Source of the DNA: Monocercomonoides exilis
Lineage: Eukaryota > Preaxostyla > Oxymonadida > Polymastigidae
DNA: 64,000 nucleotides
NCBI GenBank assembly: GCA_001643675.2
Contig: LSRY02000008.1
Location: 64,501 to 128,500, forward strand
Direction of reading: 5' to 3'
Positions within the stretch are counted from its first letter, which is position 1. Every line of letters begins with the position of its first letter. Below the pieces are notes generated by a model. It did not search any database, had not been told where the DNA came from, and worked only from the letters and a program-made list of their open reading frames with translations. Position numbers and translations under genes: made by a program. Shown here in pieces: positions 32,432 to 44,128 of this stretch.

Positions 32432-32910
32432 TTCTTTTTCCTCTTCCTCCTCTTCCTCCTCTTCCTCTTCTTTGCATTTGGCATATTTGTTCACATTTTT
32501 TTTAATGATGAATTATTATCATATAAGTTATATAAGAAGTATCTGTCTTCACAGATATGCTGAGATTCATGGAATGAAATATATTGCTTTCTTGATTTTG
32601 TTTCATACCAATTTTTTCTTTTCTTTTTCATTGTTTTTTAATTTTTTTTAAATACTTTTTTGTTTTGTGAAGAAGAAACAGAAAACGTCGATGTTTTCTT
32701 CGATCATGTGTGCCTTGTTTGAACTTGAGAAGTTTTACACCGCAAATGCTGAAGAAAACTGAAAAGGAAAGAAAGAATGCTATCTGCGTACAGCTTTTCA
32801 TAAAAAAAGATCATTTCTTCACAGAAGAAGAGAAGTTGGAAAAGGAGAAAAATAAGAAAAAAAATAAAAAAGAAGAGGAAGAAGAAAAAGAAAAAAAAGA
32901 AAAGGAAGAT
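32432..32910. other. Unique spacer at the centre of the palindrome
   Basis: About 479 bp of AT-rich sequence that is not mirrored. It contains T-runs (32630-32660) and, at its right end, an A/G-rich tract (32825-32905) facing the pyrimidine tract at the inner end of the left arm (32432-32470). No gene is supported. Confidence 0.7.
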
Positions 32911-33421
32911 GTTTTGATTTGAAGCTTGTGCAACATGAGATTGGACAAAGACCAATCATTTGGGGAAAGTGTTGGAGAAGTCGGAGAGAAAGCGAAAGTG
33001 AAAGATAAGAAGGGGAGAGATGAATGTTTAGTGAATGATAGCACTTTTTTCGTATGAAAAAGCAATTGCAAATATAGAAATGTTGATAATTGAGGAGGGG
33101 TGGAACAGGAAATAAAGATTCTCTTTGAAAGAAAAGAAGAGGATTTATTGTTTGACTTCTATTCAGCTTCATGTGTACTCCTACACCTTCTCCATTCATT
33201 GCTTTCTCTTATTCTTCTTTTTTTCCATTGTTGAATCATTTCCTTTTCCTTCCCAACCAGATTATCAATAAATCCATCTTTCTCTCTTCTCCGAAGCGGA
33301 TTCCCCGAATGATATTTCAATATCCTCTTCTTCTCCAATTGACTCAAAAATATTAATTAAATCAAGAAATACATTCCCTTATTCTATTCAGTTATTTTCT
33401 CTCAATAATTCTGCAACTCAG

Positions 33422-33619
33422 TTGAAGACAGACACGCACAATGGAAGTGGGATGAGTCATGAAGAATTGACAGAAGAAGTGCAAGTTATGGTATTGAGCA
33501 CGAAGAAGAGAGAGTTGAAGAGATTAAAGTTGGAAACAGAGGAAGGATATGAAGAAGAAGAGGGAAAGAAGAAGAAGAAGAAGAAGGGAAAGAAGGATAG
33601 CATCTACGATGAGGAGTGA
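33422..33619 (+). CDS. Lys/Glu-rich exon-like ORF, right arm
   Basis: LKTDTHNGSGMSHEELTEEV continues into a (KKK)n tract and DSIYDEE before two adjacent TGA codons (33617-33622). The same frame continues with coding-like text (EENESEREACSEE, TGA at 33664, then REAEIGVRTVRDDDCSRDVT, later TAA at 33769). It is probably an upstream exon of the gene ending at 34604, or part of another stop-interrupted locus. A mirrored copy lies at 31724-31921. Confidence 0.3.
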   Translation: MKTDTHNGSGMSHEELTEEVQVMVLSTKKRELKRLKLETEEGYEEEEGKKKKKKKGKKDSIYDEE

Positions 33620-34316
33620 TGAGCTGAAGAAAATGAAAGTGAAAGAGAAGCCTGCTCAGAGGAATGAAGAGAAGCAGAAATTGGAGTCAGGACTGTGAGA
33701 GATGATGATTGCAGCAGAGATGTTACCACAGAAATTCATGCACTCATAAACGAATATGTGGAAGAACCATAAAAGGGAAGGAGATAAAGATGAAAAATAA
33801 GACAAAAGAAGAAAGAAGAAGAAACATGGCGAAGAGAAAGAGGAACATGAAAGAGAAAAGAAGGAATTGGTTGAATTAGTTGTGCAGACGATAATTTAAC
33901 ATCTTTCATGTTTATTAATTCGATAACCAGATTGAGCATCAAAGTCAACAACAGAACAGACACAAATAAAAGATGGAGCGTATCTGCCAACATTTCTCCC
34001 ACAAAAGTGAACAAGAAGCATCAAATGCTCTGAAAGGATTGTCCAGATTGAGTATATCACATCCTCCTTTGCTTTTCACATCTTCATTCCCATCACCAGC
34101 TCTGACATCTTCCACCTCAAAGACTGATGAGGGCAGAAGGATTTCGTCCTCCTCCTCATGATCACTCATGGATGGCATGGCTGTTGATGAAGAGATGGAT
34201 GAATACATCGCATGCTCAGAGAATTATGAAATGTGAGAATATTGATCAGTCATTGAAGATTATTCTTTGTCTTCGTGAAATGAATGGAAGATATTATTTC
34301 CCACCACTAATGGGAA

Positions 34317-34604
34317 TTGAACAGCTGTTTTCGTCTCATTCATCTCGTTTCTTCCACCCAACAACAAAAACAGCGAACCCCTCAAATCCACATTCAAGTG
34401 ATTGGTATAATCAGATTCAACACGAATGAAGTGGTTGGATATAAATTCTCCTGCATGACAAATGTGGATTCTGTTTCTGTTGTTGAAGTGAATGGAAAAG
34501 AAAATCTTTTCCAATTCTCATTAAAAGAATCATGTCTGAACATTTTACCTCGAATGCATTCAACTGAACCTCCTTCAGTGGAAAAGATGTTCAGAAGATT
34601 GTGA
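34317..34604 (+). CDS. Unidentified gene, last exon, right arm
   Basis: Exact mirror of 30737-31024. It ends TGA after SVEKMFRRL. Upstream coding-like pieces lie at 33973-34161 and 34170-34240, so a multi-exon gene reading toward array C is likely. The two copies form convergent pairs with their repeat genes. Function unknown. Confidence 0.4.
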   Translation: MNSCFRLIHLVSSTQQQKQRTPQIHIQVIGIIRFNTNEVVGYKFSCMTNVDSVSVVEVNGKENLFQFSLKESCLNILPRMHSTEPPSVEKMFRRL

Positions 34605-35851
34605 TTGATCCATCTATTTTTCTCCTTTCTTCAATGGCATTTCCATAGTTTCCATCTCAAACAGTTCATGAGTCTTCTTCATTGAATCATTCACGCTCTC
34701 TCCTCGAGGTTTTCATCTGTTCTTCAGCTTGCCTTCTTCCACAATTCGAAAGAGACAGTATTCAATCGGAACTCTGATTTTTGTCATTCAGATGTGTTTG
34801 AAGAGAATTTCTCACACTTCAATAAATGAGTTTTCAACAACGACAATGGGGCCTATTTCACAAAAGGATTTCCTTTTTTAATAATCAATTTTATTTTTTT
34901 CACACATATTATTGTGTAATGTGATTTGTCAATGCGATATAAAAATGTGTATTTCTTCGAAGCTTTTTTAATAAATCATTAATGTGACACTTACAGATAT
35001 TTGTTATGTCTTTCTCAGAAATTGTGACTTCGTGTGATTTCAAATGAACCATCTGAATGTCAAAGTTCATGTTGTCTTTGTGAATATTCTGTGTTTTTTT
35101 CAAGATAGCAACGAAACACTTTCAATTCCCAAAAATGAACAAATATGACTCAATAATTAACTGAATTGCAACTGTTGAATCTGATCAAAATGGCTGCAAC
35201 AAAATCGTCAAAGCACAACAACTAAGAATAACAGTTCTCTCAACTCCAAATCACAGAAATGCTCATTTCATTTTCAAAATGCCAAAGTGAAATTTCGGTT
35301 ACGTTGGCAAATTGGAAAAAAAAAAATAAGAAGAAGAAGAAAAGAAAAGAAAAAAAAGAAAAATAAGATGATTTACATTGAGCTTGTCATTCATTATTTA
35401 CAAAATCAAATAAAAATTGAAAAGATATATTTTGAAAAATAAGCAAAAATAAAAATTTTGAAGTGAACAGCTTCAATTGTTCTGCTGAAATGAAAAAACA
35501 ATCGAAAGCAAATCGAAAAGAGATCAAAATGAGATATCTTTGAAGCATGTCCAACCATCTGCCAATAGAGCAAAACCAGCTTCAAAGAAAGAGAGAAAGA
35601 AAAGTCATGAATTAAGAAATGTTGCTAAACAGCCTTTATTTACACACATGCAAATCTGTTGGTTCGTTTGTTTAATGCTTCAGAAATAATATCTTCAATG
35701 CAAATGATTCAATCACTCTTGCGGAATTATCAGTCTTCTTCCATTTCTGGTGCATCTATTTCAACACTCATCATCATGCGCTTATCTCCAGCTGCAATAC
35801 ATCATTTCATTCGTGATGGCAATGGATCTCACTTCAACAAATAAATCTGCA

Positions 35852-38350
35852 TTATTCCCTTCCCGATTCTATCTTCAACTTCAAGTGTATTTCCTTTCCA
35901 CTTTCGTTCTGATGCTTTTGTAACATTTCCTTGAGCCAACGCATTGCATCTGTTGCTCCATCATTATCTGCAACAACAACAACAAATTCATCGTATTTCA
36001 TCCATTCCGGGATCTCTCTTCTCGCATATTCTTCCCAATAGTTGATCATCGTTTTCCCAGCCTTATCCTTAAATTCATTTTTATGCCTCATCCATTCTGG
36101 TGGTTCAGTTTCAGTGAACTGAATCCACATCATCGACATTGTTCGTCCCAGGATATCGGTTCGTTCAATGTCATGTCTCATCCATTCTGGCGGCTCTGAA
36201 AAGACATTTGTAATCCATATCATCGCCATTGTCAAGCCATAACAGTCATTAAGGATAATGTTGTGTCTCATCCACAGTGGTGTCTCAGTCTTGATTTCCT
36301 TTATCCAATGCATGGCCATTGTTCGTCCTTTCTTGTCTGCAACTTCGTTGTTATGTCTCATCCACTCTGGTGGGTCTGTCTTAGCATTTGCAACCCATAT
36401 CATTGCCATCGTTTTTCCTTTCTTATTTCCAAGAGTAATATCATGCCTCATCCATTCAGGTAGGTCTGCTTTAACATTCTCAATCCACAGCATTGCCATT
36501 GTGCACCCGTCATTATCTTTGAGTGCTACGTCGTGTCTCATCCATTCTGGTGGATTTGTCTTCACGAGTTCAATCCACAGCATGGCCATTGTTTTGCCGT
36601 CTTTATCAGGAAATGAACTTCCATGTCTCATCCATTTCGGTGGTTCTGTCTTCACATATTCAATCCATATCATAGCCATTGTTCGTCCTCCTTTGTCTGC
36701 GAATGTATTTTCGTGTCTCATCCATTCTGGTGGATCTGCTTTAGCACATTCAATCCATATCATAGCCATTGTCCTGCCAAATTTTTCAACAAGCGCAATA
36801 TCATGCCTCATCCACTCTGGAGGGTCTGTTTGAACAAAGTGAATCCACAACATGGCCATTGTTTTTCCTTCCTTGTTTCTCAGAGCAACATTGTGCCTCA
36901 TCCACTCTGGTGGCTCTGTTTTGATATTTCTAATCCAATGCATGGCCATTGTCCTTCCACTCTTATCAGAAAGCGTAATACTGTGTCTCATCCACTCTGG
37001 AGGATCAGCTCTTACGCAAATAATAAAATACATTGCCATCGTCCATCCGTCATTGTCTGCAAGCGCACTTTCATGCCTCAACCATTTTGGTGGTTCTGTT
37101 TTCGCATGTGCAATCCACAGCATGGCCATCGTATTCCCATTGATATTCCCTAATGTTACATCATGCCTCATCCACTCGGGAGGTTCTGTTTTTTTCTCCA
37201 CAATCCACTTCATTGACAATGTCCTCCCATCATTGTTGCCTTGTGCGTTATCCATTGTCATCCATAAAGGAGGTTCTGTCTTAACTTCCTTTAACCAATG
37301 CATTGCCATTGTTCGTCCTTCTTTGTCAGCAATTTCGTTGTCATGCCTCATCCATTCTGGTGGCTCTGTCTTCACAAATTGAATCCACTTCATCGCCATT
37401 GTTTCACCATTGTTATCTGTAAGTATTATTGCATGTCTTATTGATAAAGGTGGTTCTGTCTTGACCTCCTTTATCCACAGCATAGCCATTGTCTCTCCAC
37501 CGCTATCGCGAAGTGTAATATCATGTCTCATCCACATTGGTGGTTCTGTCTTCACATATTCAATCCACAGCATGGCCATTGTCCATCCATCAGAATCTTT
37601 AAGTGTTGTATCGTGTCTCATCCATTCTGGTGGCTCTGTCTTGACATGATAAATCCATAGCATCGCCATTGTCCAGTCATCCTTTTTGCCAAGTGTTATT
37701 TTATGTCTCATCCATTCTGGCGGTTCCATCTTGACAAAGTGAATCCAATACATAGCCATTGTCCATCCGTCTTTATCAGCAAGTGAAATATCGTGTCTCA
37801 TCCATTCTGGGGGTTCTGTTTGAACAAATTGAATCCAGAACATAGCCATTGTGTACCCATTCTTATTGGTAAGTGTAATATCATGTCTCATCCACATTGG
37901 TGGCTCTGTCTTCACAAATTCAATCCAATACATAGCCATTGAGCATCCTTTATAATTTGTATATGCAATATCGTGTCTCATCCACTTCGGCGGTTCTGAA
38001 TTAACGTATATAATCCAATAAAAGGCCATTATCGATCCAATTTTATTGGGAAGCGCAATATCATGCCTCATCCATTCTGGTGGCTCTGTTTTGATGTTTG
38101 TGATCCATATCATTGCCATCGTTGATCCATTATTATTTCCGAGAGTTATATCATGTCTCATCCATTGTGGAGGTTCCGTATGGGTAAATCCAATCCACAG
38201 CATTGCCATTGTCCAACCATTTTTATCATGAAGCGTTGTTTCATGTCTCATTTCCAACGGAGGTTCTGTCATTTTCTCAACAATCCATCGCATTGCTTCT
38301 GTTCTTCCATCCTTGTCCCTTTTCAATGGATCACTTTTCAATTTTTGCAT
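35852..38350 (-). CDS. Array C: tandem 30-residue ankyrin-like repeat protein (832 aa), right arm
   Basis: The mirror copy of array B: same ATG (38350), same 26 units, same cap and TAA stop (35852-35854). The only protein difference is in unit 6, where NGYTMAMLWIYNFKTEPPEW becomes NGYTMAMFWIQFVQTEPPEW. The DNA underlying this differs at ten positions within 23 bp (27499-27521 and its mirror near 37822-37844). The altered version resembles units elsewhere in the family (IQFVQTEPPEW is common in array A). Both copies are intact, so both could be expressed. Confidence 0.75.
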   Translation of the reverse strand: MQKLKSDPLKRDKDGRTEAMRWIVEKMTEPPLEMRHETTLHDKNGWTMAMLWIGFTHTEPPQWMRHDITLGNNNGSTMAMIWITNIKTEPPEWMRHDIALPNKIGSIMAFYWIIYVNSEPPKWMRHDIAYTNYKGCSMAMYWIEFVKTEPPMWMRHDITLTNKNGYTMAMFWIQFVQTEPPEWMRHDISLADKDGWTMAMYWIHFVKMEPPEWMRHKITLGKKDDWTMAMLWIYHVKTEPPEWMRHDTTLKDSDGWTMAMLWIEYVKTEPPMWMRHDITLRDSGGETMAMLWIKEVKTEPPLSIRHAIILTDNNGETMAMKWIQFVKTEPPEWMRHDNEIADKEGRTMAMHWLKEVKTEPPLWMTMDNAQGNNDGRTLSMKWIVEKKTEPPEWMRHDVTLGNINGNTMAMLWIAHAKTEPPKWLRHESALADNDGWTMAMYFIICVRADPPEWMRHSITLSDKSGRTMAMHWIRNIKTEPPEWMRHNVALRNKEGKTMAMLWIHFVQTDPPEWMRHDIALVEKFGRTMAMIWIECAKADPPEWMRHENTFADKGGRTMAMIWIEYVKTEPPKWMRHGSSFPDKDGKTMAMLWIELVKTNPPEWMRHDVALKDNDGCTMAMLWIENVKADLPEWMRHDITLGNKKGKTMAMIWVANAKTDPPEWMRHNNEVADKKGRTMAMHWIKEIKTETPLWMRHNIILNDCYGLTMAMIWITNVFSEPPEWMRHDIERTDILGRTMSMMWIQFTETEPPEWMRHKNEFKDKAGKTMINYWEEYARREIPEWMKYDEFVVVVADNDGATDAMRWLKEMLQKHQNESGKEIHLKLKIESGRE

Positions 38351-39145
38351 ATCTGTTGTATATCTTATTTTACCGCTCAACGCTTCGGTTTTGCTGCTCG
38401 TCCTGCAATATAAGCAGAAAAAAGTCAATCGTTAAAAAGTATTATTTGAAATAAATATTATATACTTGATCATATTTGAATATTTTTTTTAAAAAAACTG
38501 TTTATCATCTTTAAATAAATAAGAAAATGAGCATAAAGTGATTGCATGATTTTTGGCAGTGTGGCATTTTGTTATTCAAACAATTTTTCAAAACAGAAAA
38601 AAACTCAAGATTAATTATTCATATTTTTATTTCTTTTGACGTTCGTTTAACAAATTATAAGTGAATGAAAATGAAAAGCCAAGTAGTGAAAAGTAATTAA
38701 CCTGTGAAATTATGTTGAGTCTTATATTTTCTGCTCTTTTGCTTTTGCACCAAAACCCTCAGAAACACTCTTAGAATTGAGTTCAGTCATTTCTTTTCAC
38801 CAATTCATTTCTTTTTTATTTTTTCATTCACATTTCAAATCGCTTCAGGGATGCATTCATTTGGATCTGCCACAGCAACAGTTGAGAGAGTGTGTGTTTG
38901 GGAGTGTCTAAGTGTGTGGCAGAAGAGAAGTGAAAGATGAATGCCATTTACTCTGATGGAGAATATGCACATTCTGAAGAGAGGCTGAAATGTTGCCTTT
39001 GGAAAAGAAATGGCTGTATGAAAAGACAAAAGCAAAAGAGAGAAAAGAGAGAAAAAGGGAGAAAAGGGAGAAAAAGAGAGAAAAAGGGAGAAAAGGGAGA
39101 AAAAAGGAGAAAAGGGAGAAAAGGGAGAAAAGGGAGAAAAGAGAT

Positions 39146-39385
39146 GTCTAAATTTTTTTGAAAAGTTCCGTTTGTTTCATTTTCAAATAAAATTAAATTT
39201 TCATATTTCGATCAAATTTCTGTTCCCACTCACCAAATTTTGCTGTCATGAAAACACAATCTTGACAATGTTATTATTTTATTCAAAGTGAAGTTTCGTA
39301 AGTGGGAACAGAAATTTTATCGAAATATAAAATTTTTTCTTTATTTGAAAATTAAACAAAAGGAACTTTTCAAAAAAATTTTGAC
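39146..39385. mobile_element. MITE-like element, right copy
   Basis: Mirror of 25962-26201, near the outer edge of the right arm. The element was present before the duplication. Confidence 0.55.
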
Positions 39386-39539
39386 AGATGTTTTAATGTT
39401 GAATGCGAATGTTCAGAGGAAGTGGACAGGAAAAGAATGCGACACCCAACATCATTCAGAATGAGAAGTGAGAGTTGAAAAATTAGTTGTGAAAATGAGA
39501 TGATTATCAAAAAGATGAAAATGAAAAGAAAGACAAAGA

Positions 39540-41567
39540 GAAAGATAAAGTGAAAAATTAACAAATGAAATAAAACGTGAATTAATGAAAAATAAAAGAG
39601 GAAGATAAAGGATTGAAACGAAAAGGAACTATCCAGAACTTTGTTAACAACAAAAAGTGCTATTTATGAAGCATTATTTTTCATTTCAGCGATTCAAAGA
39701 CAATAAGTGCATTTCACTCAGAATTACAAACAGTGAAACAAACATTGCCTTTTTTGTTTGAAATAACGAAGGAACTAATGTTTTTTTGATAGATACAAAA
39801 TGAAGAAAAACAACTATTTTAAAAAAAATAAGAAATATCATTAGAAAAATGGCAGATAGTTGAAAATATTTATTTTTATTTCTCTATTTCACAATTTTTC
39901 GAAAAAATAAAAAATGATGGTTCTATCACATTTTGGTAATTCGTTTTTATTGATGGAAATAATATTTTTTAGTTGTGAAATGATTTCACGGGTTATTCTT
40001 TTTGAAATCATTGCTTAATTCGCTGTGTTGAATTTATAGCATGCATTTGGAGATGGCTGGATAACTATCATTTCCATATTTCATGAATTGCAATTGTTAC
40101 AAAAACATACGTTCGGGATGCATTCATGAAAGATTTTTTGTTGATGATGTTATCACTTTCCAATGTTCATTAACAAGAATGCAAAACAAATTTCAAAACG
40201 AAATAATGTAATAATAAAAGTGTGATTTCAATAATTATCACTCACAAAATTGCAAAAAAAAACACGTTGTTGACATTTTTGTTTGGAGAGTTTGCGTATT
40301 TGAAATGGTTAGTGAGAAAATGTTGGTGCTTCTTGCATAAATATGTATTCCTTTTATTTTGTAATTTCGATTTTAATAATGCTTGAATTATATCTCCATT
40401 TAATTTTCAGTGTGTAAAAATCATTTCGAAATCAAATGAAATTATTTTTCTTTTGAGCGATTGCTGATTTTGAAAATCAAACCTGTCAATCAATCAGATT
40501 TTGAAGAAATCAAGAAATAATCCATATTTCATCTCTGTGACCTGACAAATAACTTGAATACTCGCCCATCACTAAAAAAATTTTAAATAAAAAATAAATT
40601 ATCAAAAAAATAAAATTTTATTCAATTTGAATAGAATTAAATTAAAACAAAAAAAAGATTGCAAAAGAACTTCTAAAGACTTTTCAATGCACTTTGGAAA
40701 AGATTTGTTGATAGCGTCTGTTATATCTTGTCGTTTTTTCTCTTTTGTCAGTGACCGTCAGTGACGGTCAATGACAAATAGTGACAAAAATATTCCTCAA
40801 CTAACATTTAGTGTCAAAAAATTGAATATTGGGAACTTGATCATATTTATAAAAAAATTGATTTCTTCTTAATAATTAGAATTGTTGTATTTCGATTATC
40901 AAATTATTTTTTATTGTAATTAAGAATCGTGGAATTGTTAAAAATAACACTTTTTAACAAATCAAAATAAAACTTTTCAGTCATTTTGTCATTTTTTCAA
41001 TTTTCTCTTGTTATGTCACAGAGGGATAATCCATATTTGAAATTTTTTTTGAAAAGTTGCAGATGTTTAATTTTTTGGTTCATTGAATTTATTCATGTTT
41101 CCTTGAATTCTTGAAATAGAACTTCAAATTTTGAATAGAAAGCTGATAATTGAATATTGGAAAATTTTCATTGTCACAATGAGTTTGAGGGTTCTTTTTT
41201 CAAATGGAAAGCAAAACTTATGAAAAATGTCTATTTTCAATAAACCTGAAAACTAAACATTTGCAACTTTTCAATAAAAAAACACAAATTTACTTTTTTT
41301 TCCCATTGAAATTGGAAAAATTCTGAAAACAACTGACATTCATTTTATATTCAGGAAATTTTATGGTGTGTGCATAAACGCGCACACTTTTGTTGATTTC
41401 ATAGAAACGCCTTTTTAAAATCATTTTTATAAAGAAATATTGACAATTATTGATTTCAAACAAGAAATATCAATATAAATGAGTTATTAAGAATTGTTAT
41501 GATTGTTCATCTTATATTTGTTTCTTCTAATAACGAAAAACAATTTTTCATCTTTCTCTCTCTCTCT

Positions 41568-41601
<34 letters not shown>

Positions 41602-43069
41602 ATTTTTTGATTTTTTGATTTTTTGATTTTTTGATTTTTTGATTTTTCCAGATGGAAGAAATGATAAAAGAAATGATATTCATAAACAAAAAAAGAAACA
41701 GCGAAACAGTTGAAATTGTATTAAAAGAGCATTATCGATGAAATCAAAAAAAGAATTTGCAGGAAAACAATGAAAGACCAAGATATTTATCTAAAGAAGA
41801 AGAAAAATAGAAATAAACACAATGTTCAAAATATTATTCATTGATAAATGATGATCAAAAAAATATTTGGAGATAAATGCGCACAACTGTTTATTGACTT
41901 TGGCAATCAAAAGAATAATCTTTTCATCTGATGCAAGAAAATTATAACCAAATAAATTCAATAATGATATTGATGTGAGAAATTCACAAAACGATTGAAT
42001 TCGTTGATCATCAAGCAGATAATAGCCTGATATCATGAAACCCTGTGAGATATATTTATAAAACTATTGAATGATAAGATATAGTGTGATGACGATATTA
42101 GGTTTCCAAAACTTTCAACATTCATTTCCAGACAAATCCGTGAATGCAAATCAATTCAGTTGTCTGAGTTGGCTCGTCGGAATTGTTTCTGTTCAATTTT
42201 TAAATCATTCATTGGCTTTTCCATATTATTATCTTCACCAACATTATCATAACGAGACTCTGAAACAGATAAATGAAGAAAATGAACAATGAAAATGTCA
42301 CAAAATAAACACAGTATTTCTTGAATACAAACGATTCACGTCCAAATCAAAGAAAATAGGATCGCAAACAACGAAGATTTTACAGAAGTTTATCGTTTTT
42401 ATGAGAGAATAATTAGATTTTGAATCAAATACTTTTTGCACAAGTGTATTTATAAGTTTTCACTAAATAACTAACACTTTATTTGGAATTAAAAAATCGA
42501 ATAATTTTGTGTTTTAATTTTGAGAAATGATGAATCATTAATCACACTTTCAATTTTCTTTTGAGTGTCAACTTATATTTTTTTATGATAACAACATCAA
42601 ATAATAACTAACCACTAATTTGGGCAAGTTCTTTTTTCTGATAATGCTATTCCAATTCTGAACAAATATTGCTTCATTCTCAAATTTAATTTTCAATTTT
42701 GTGCATTTGCATGTTCAATCTCTTGATAATTGGACTTCTCGCTTTTCCCAATACTCTGTTTGTGTTCTGAAAATTCAAATGAAAATCATTTTTTTTTTAA
42801 ATTCAATCAAACATTAAACTCATATAAAAAATAAAAATTACGTGGAAAACATTTGTTTGATCGAAAAATCATTGTAGAAAGAAGAGCTTGGTAAAAGCGT
42901 ACAATACGGTAATAAGAGATTTTTCATTTTTTTATCATAAAGGCAATTCTCTTTAATTATACAGTTGTTGTGTGGTGTTTTTTTTCAACGGAAATTGTTT
43001 GTAACAATAATATTATTTTTTGAAAAAACTTTCTTCTTCAAATATTTAAGGGTTTGATAGAAATAAAAA
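39540..43069. other. AT-rich stretch with two small repeat features
   Basis: No supported gene in 3.5 kb. A cluster of TGAC/GTCA motifs lies at 40748-40800 (GTCAGTGACCGTCAGTGACG), like those at the ends of the 21.2-24.1 kb element. A poly-T run followed by about six copies of GATTTTTT lies at 41571-41647. Short ORFs such as 41791-42036 minus are not convincing. Confidence 0.5.
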
Positions 43070-44128
43070 ATGGAACTTATTCCTATTCATTTTGGAACAG
43101 AAAGCATTTCTGATCAAAATAATGTGTTCCATAATAATTATTCAACGTGGACTTAGTTTCTCACTCATATTCTGGAAAAAAAAGTCCCTATATGCCCAAA
43201 ACATCGAATCCAAAAGAATTGTTGTAAGACAGTATCTAACTACAGATTTTGGAAGGGCCCGAAATGCACAGAAAAAACATCAGTCAACAACAATACTATT
43301 TTTGAAAATATGAAGACTCCATTGGGAACAACATTCTTTATTTGTTAGTTCTCCTGGCTGAAAATTCCGATCACGACGATTTCAACTATTCTTGGAGTTA
43401 AAAAAAAGACAGTGGGATTTTGGGGGAGCGTCATTCGTGTGTGCTGTTCAAAATTATGGAATTCTACACAGAGAGTTGTTGGTGGAGAATGAAAGATAGC
43501 AGAAACAGATGAGGTGATATGGAGAAAGAGAAAATATGGAAGAGGGAGAAAGAAGGATCAGATATGGATTTTTGGAGGTGTTGAAAGGCTCGAAGGCGGA
43601 GGTGTAGGATCTCGGTTTATGACTATTGTGTCGAAGAGAAAAAGAAATACATTGATCCCTTTAATCCAAAAACACATTCTGCTGAAAACAACGATCATTT
43701 CAGACGAATGGAGAGCGTATTCATGTAATGAATAGATTGGATATGTACATCAAACCGTCTGTCATAAGAAAGAATATGTGAACAAAGAGACTCATGCATT
43801 CACAAACACGATTGAAGACCAATATCCACATTTAAGAGAATCATTTCCACGTTTTGGAACTAGAAAAAAGGATATTTCTGATCATATCACAATGGATTTG
43901 GTGAAATTCTCAATGAAATTGAGCTTTTTATACCTGATGCAGCATGTTTCAAAACATAAACCAGAAAAAGACACAGAAGATAAAGATGAAGATGATGAAA
44001 TTGTTAAAGCTATGCTTTTTATTGAAGATATATTGGGTTATGATGAGAATGAGACTGACAAAAAAATGGAAGAATATGATTCAGATGGTGCTGGCGATGG
44101 AGATTGTGCTTCCGAATATTCTCCATAA
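43070..44128 (+). mobile_element. Merlin (IS1016/ISXO2-like) transposase, full length but with four in-frame stops
   Basis: One frame runs from ATG 43070 to TAA 44126 without any frameshift (about 353 codons). In order: Cys motifs (ICPKH, NCCK, FWKGPKC) typical of the N-terminal zinc-binding part, a helix-turn-helix-like segment (ITTISTILGVKKKTVGFWGS), then the DDE catalytic core. The first Asp is in AETDE before RKRKYGRGRKKDQIWIFGGV, the second Asp in TIISDEWRAY and the Glu in AFTNTIEDQ. An acidic tail follows. In-frame stops are TAG 43154, TAG 43346, TGA 43490 and TAG 43733. It belongs to the Merlin superfamily of cut-and-paste DNA transposons. I could not define the terminal inverted repeats. 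Inactive unless the stops are read through. Confidence 0.75.

Larger units (their letters stand above)
32911..39539 (-). repeat. Right arm of the giant inverted duplication (6.6 kb)
   Basis: The reverse complement of 25808-32431. It is identical wherever I compared it, apart from a few 1-bp length changes and about 5 bp net in the GAGAAAAGG microsatellite (39020-39145), and ten substitutions clustered in 23 bp of the repeat gene. Beyond 39539 the sequence no longer matches the left flank. Confidence 0.9.

Noticed and set aside
25808-39539. CRISPR array or prokaryotic mobile system
   Set aside because: Spliceosomal introns, microsatellites and eukaryotic protein families show that this is eukaryotic nuclear DNA. 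The 90-bp repeats are coding and contiguous, without unique spacers.
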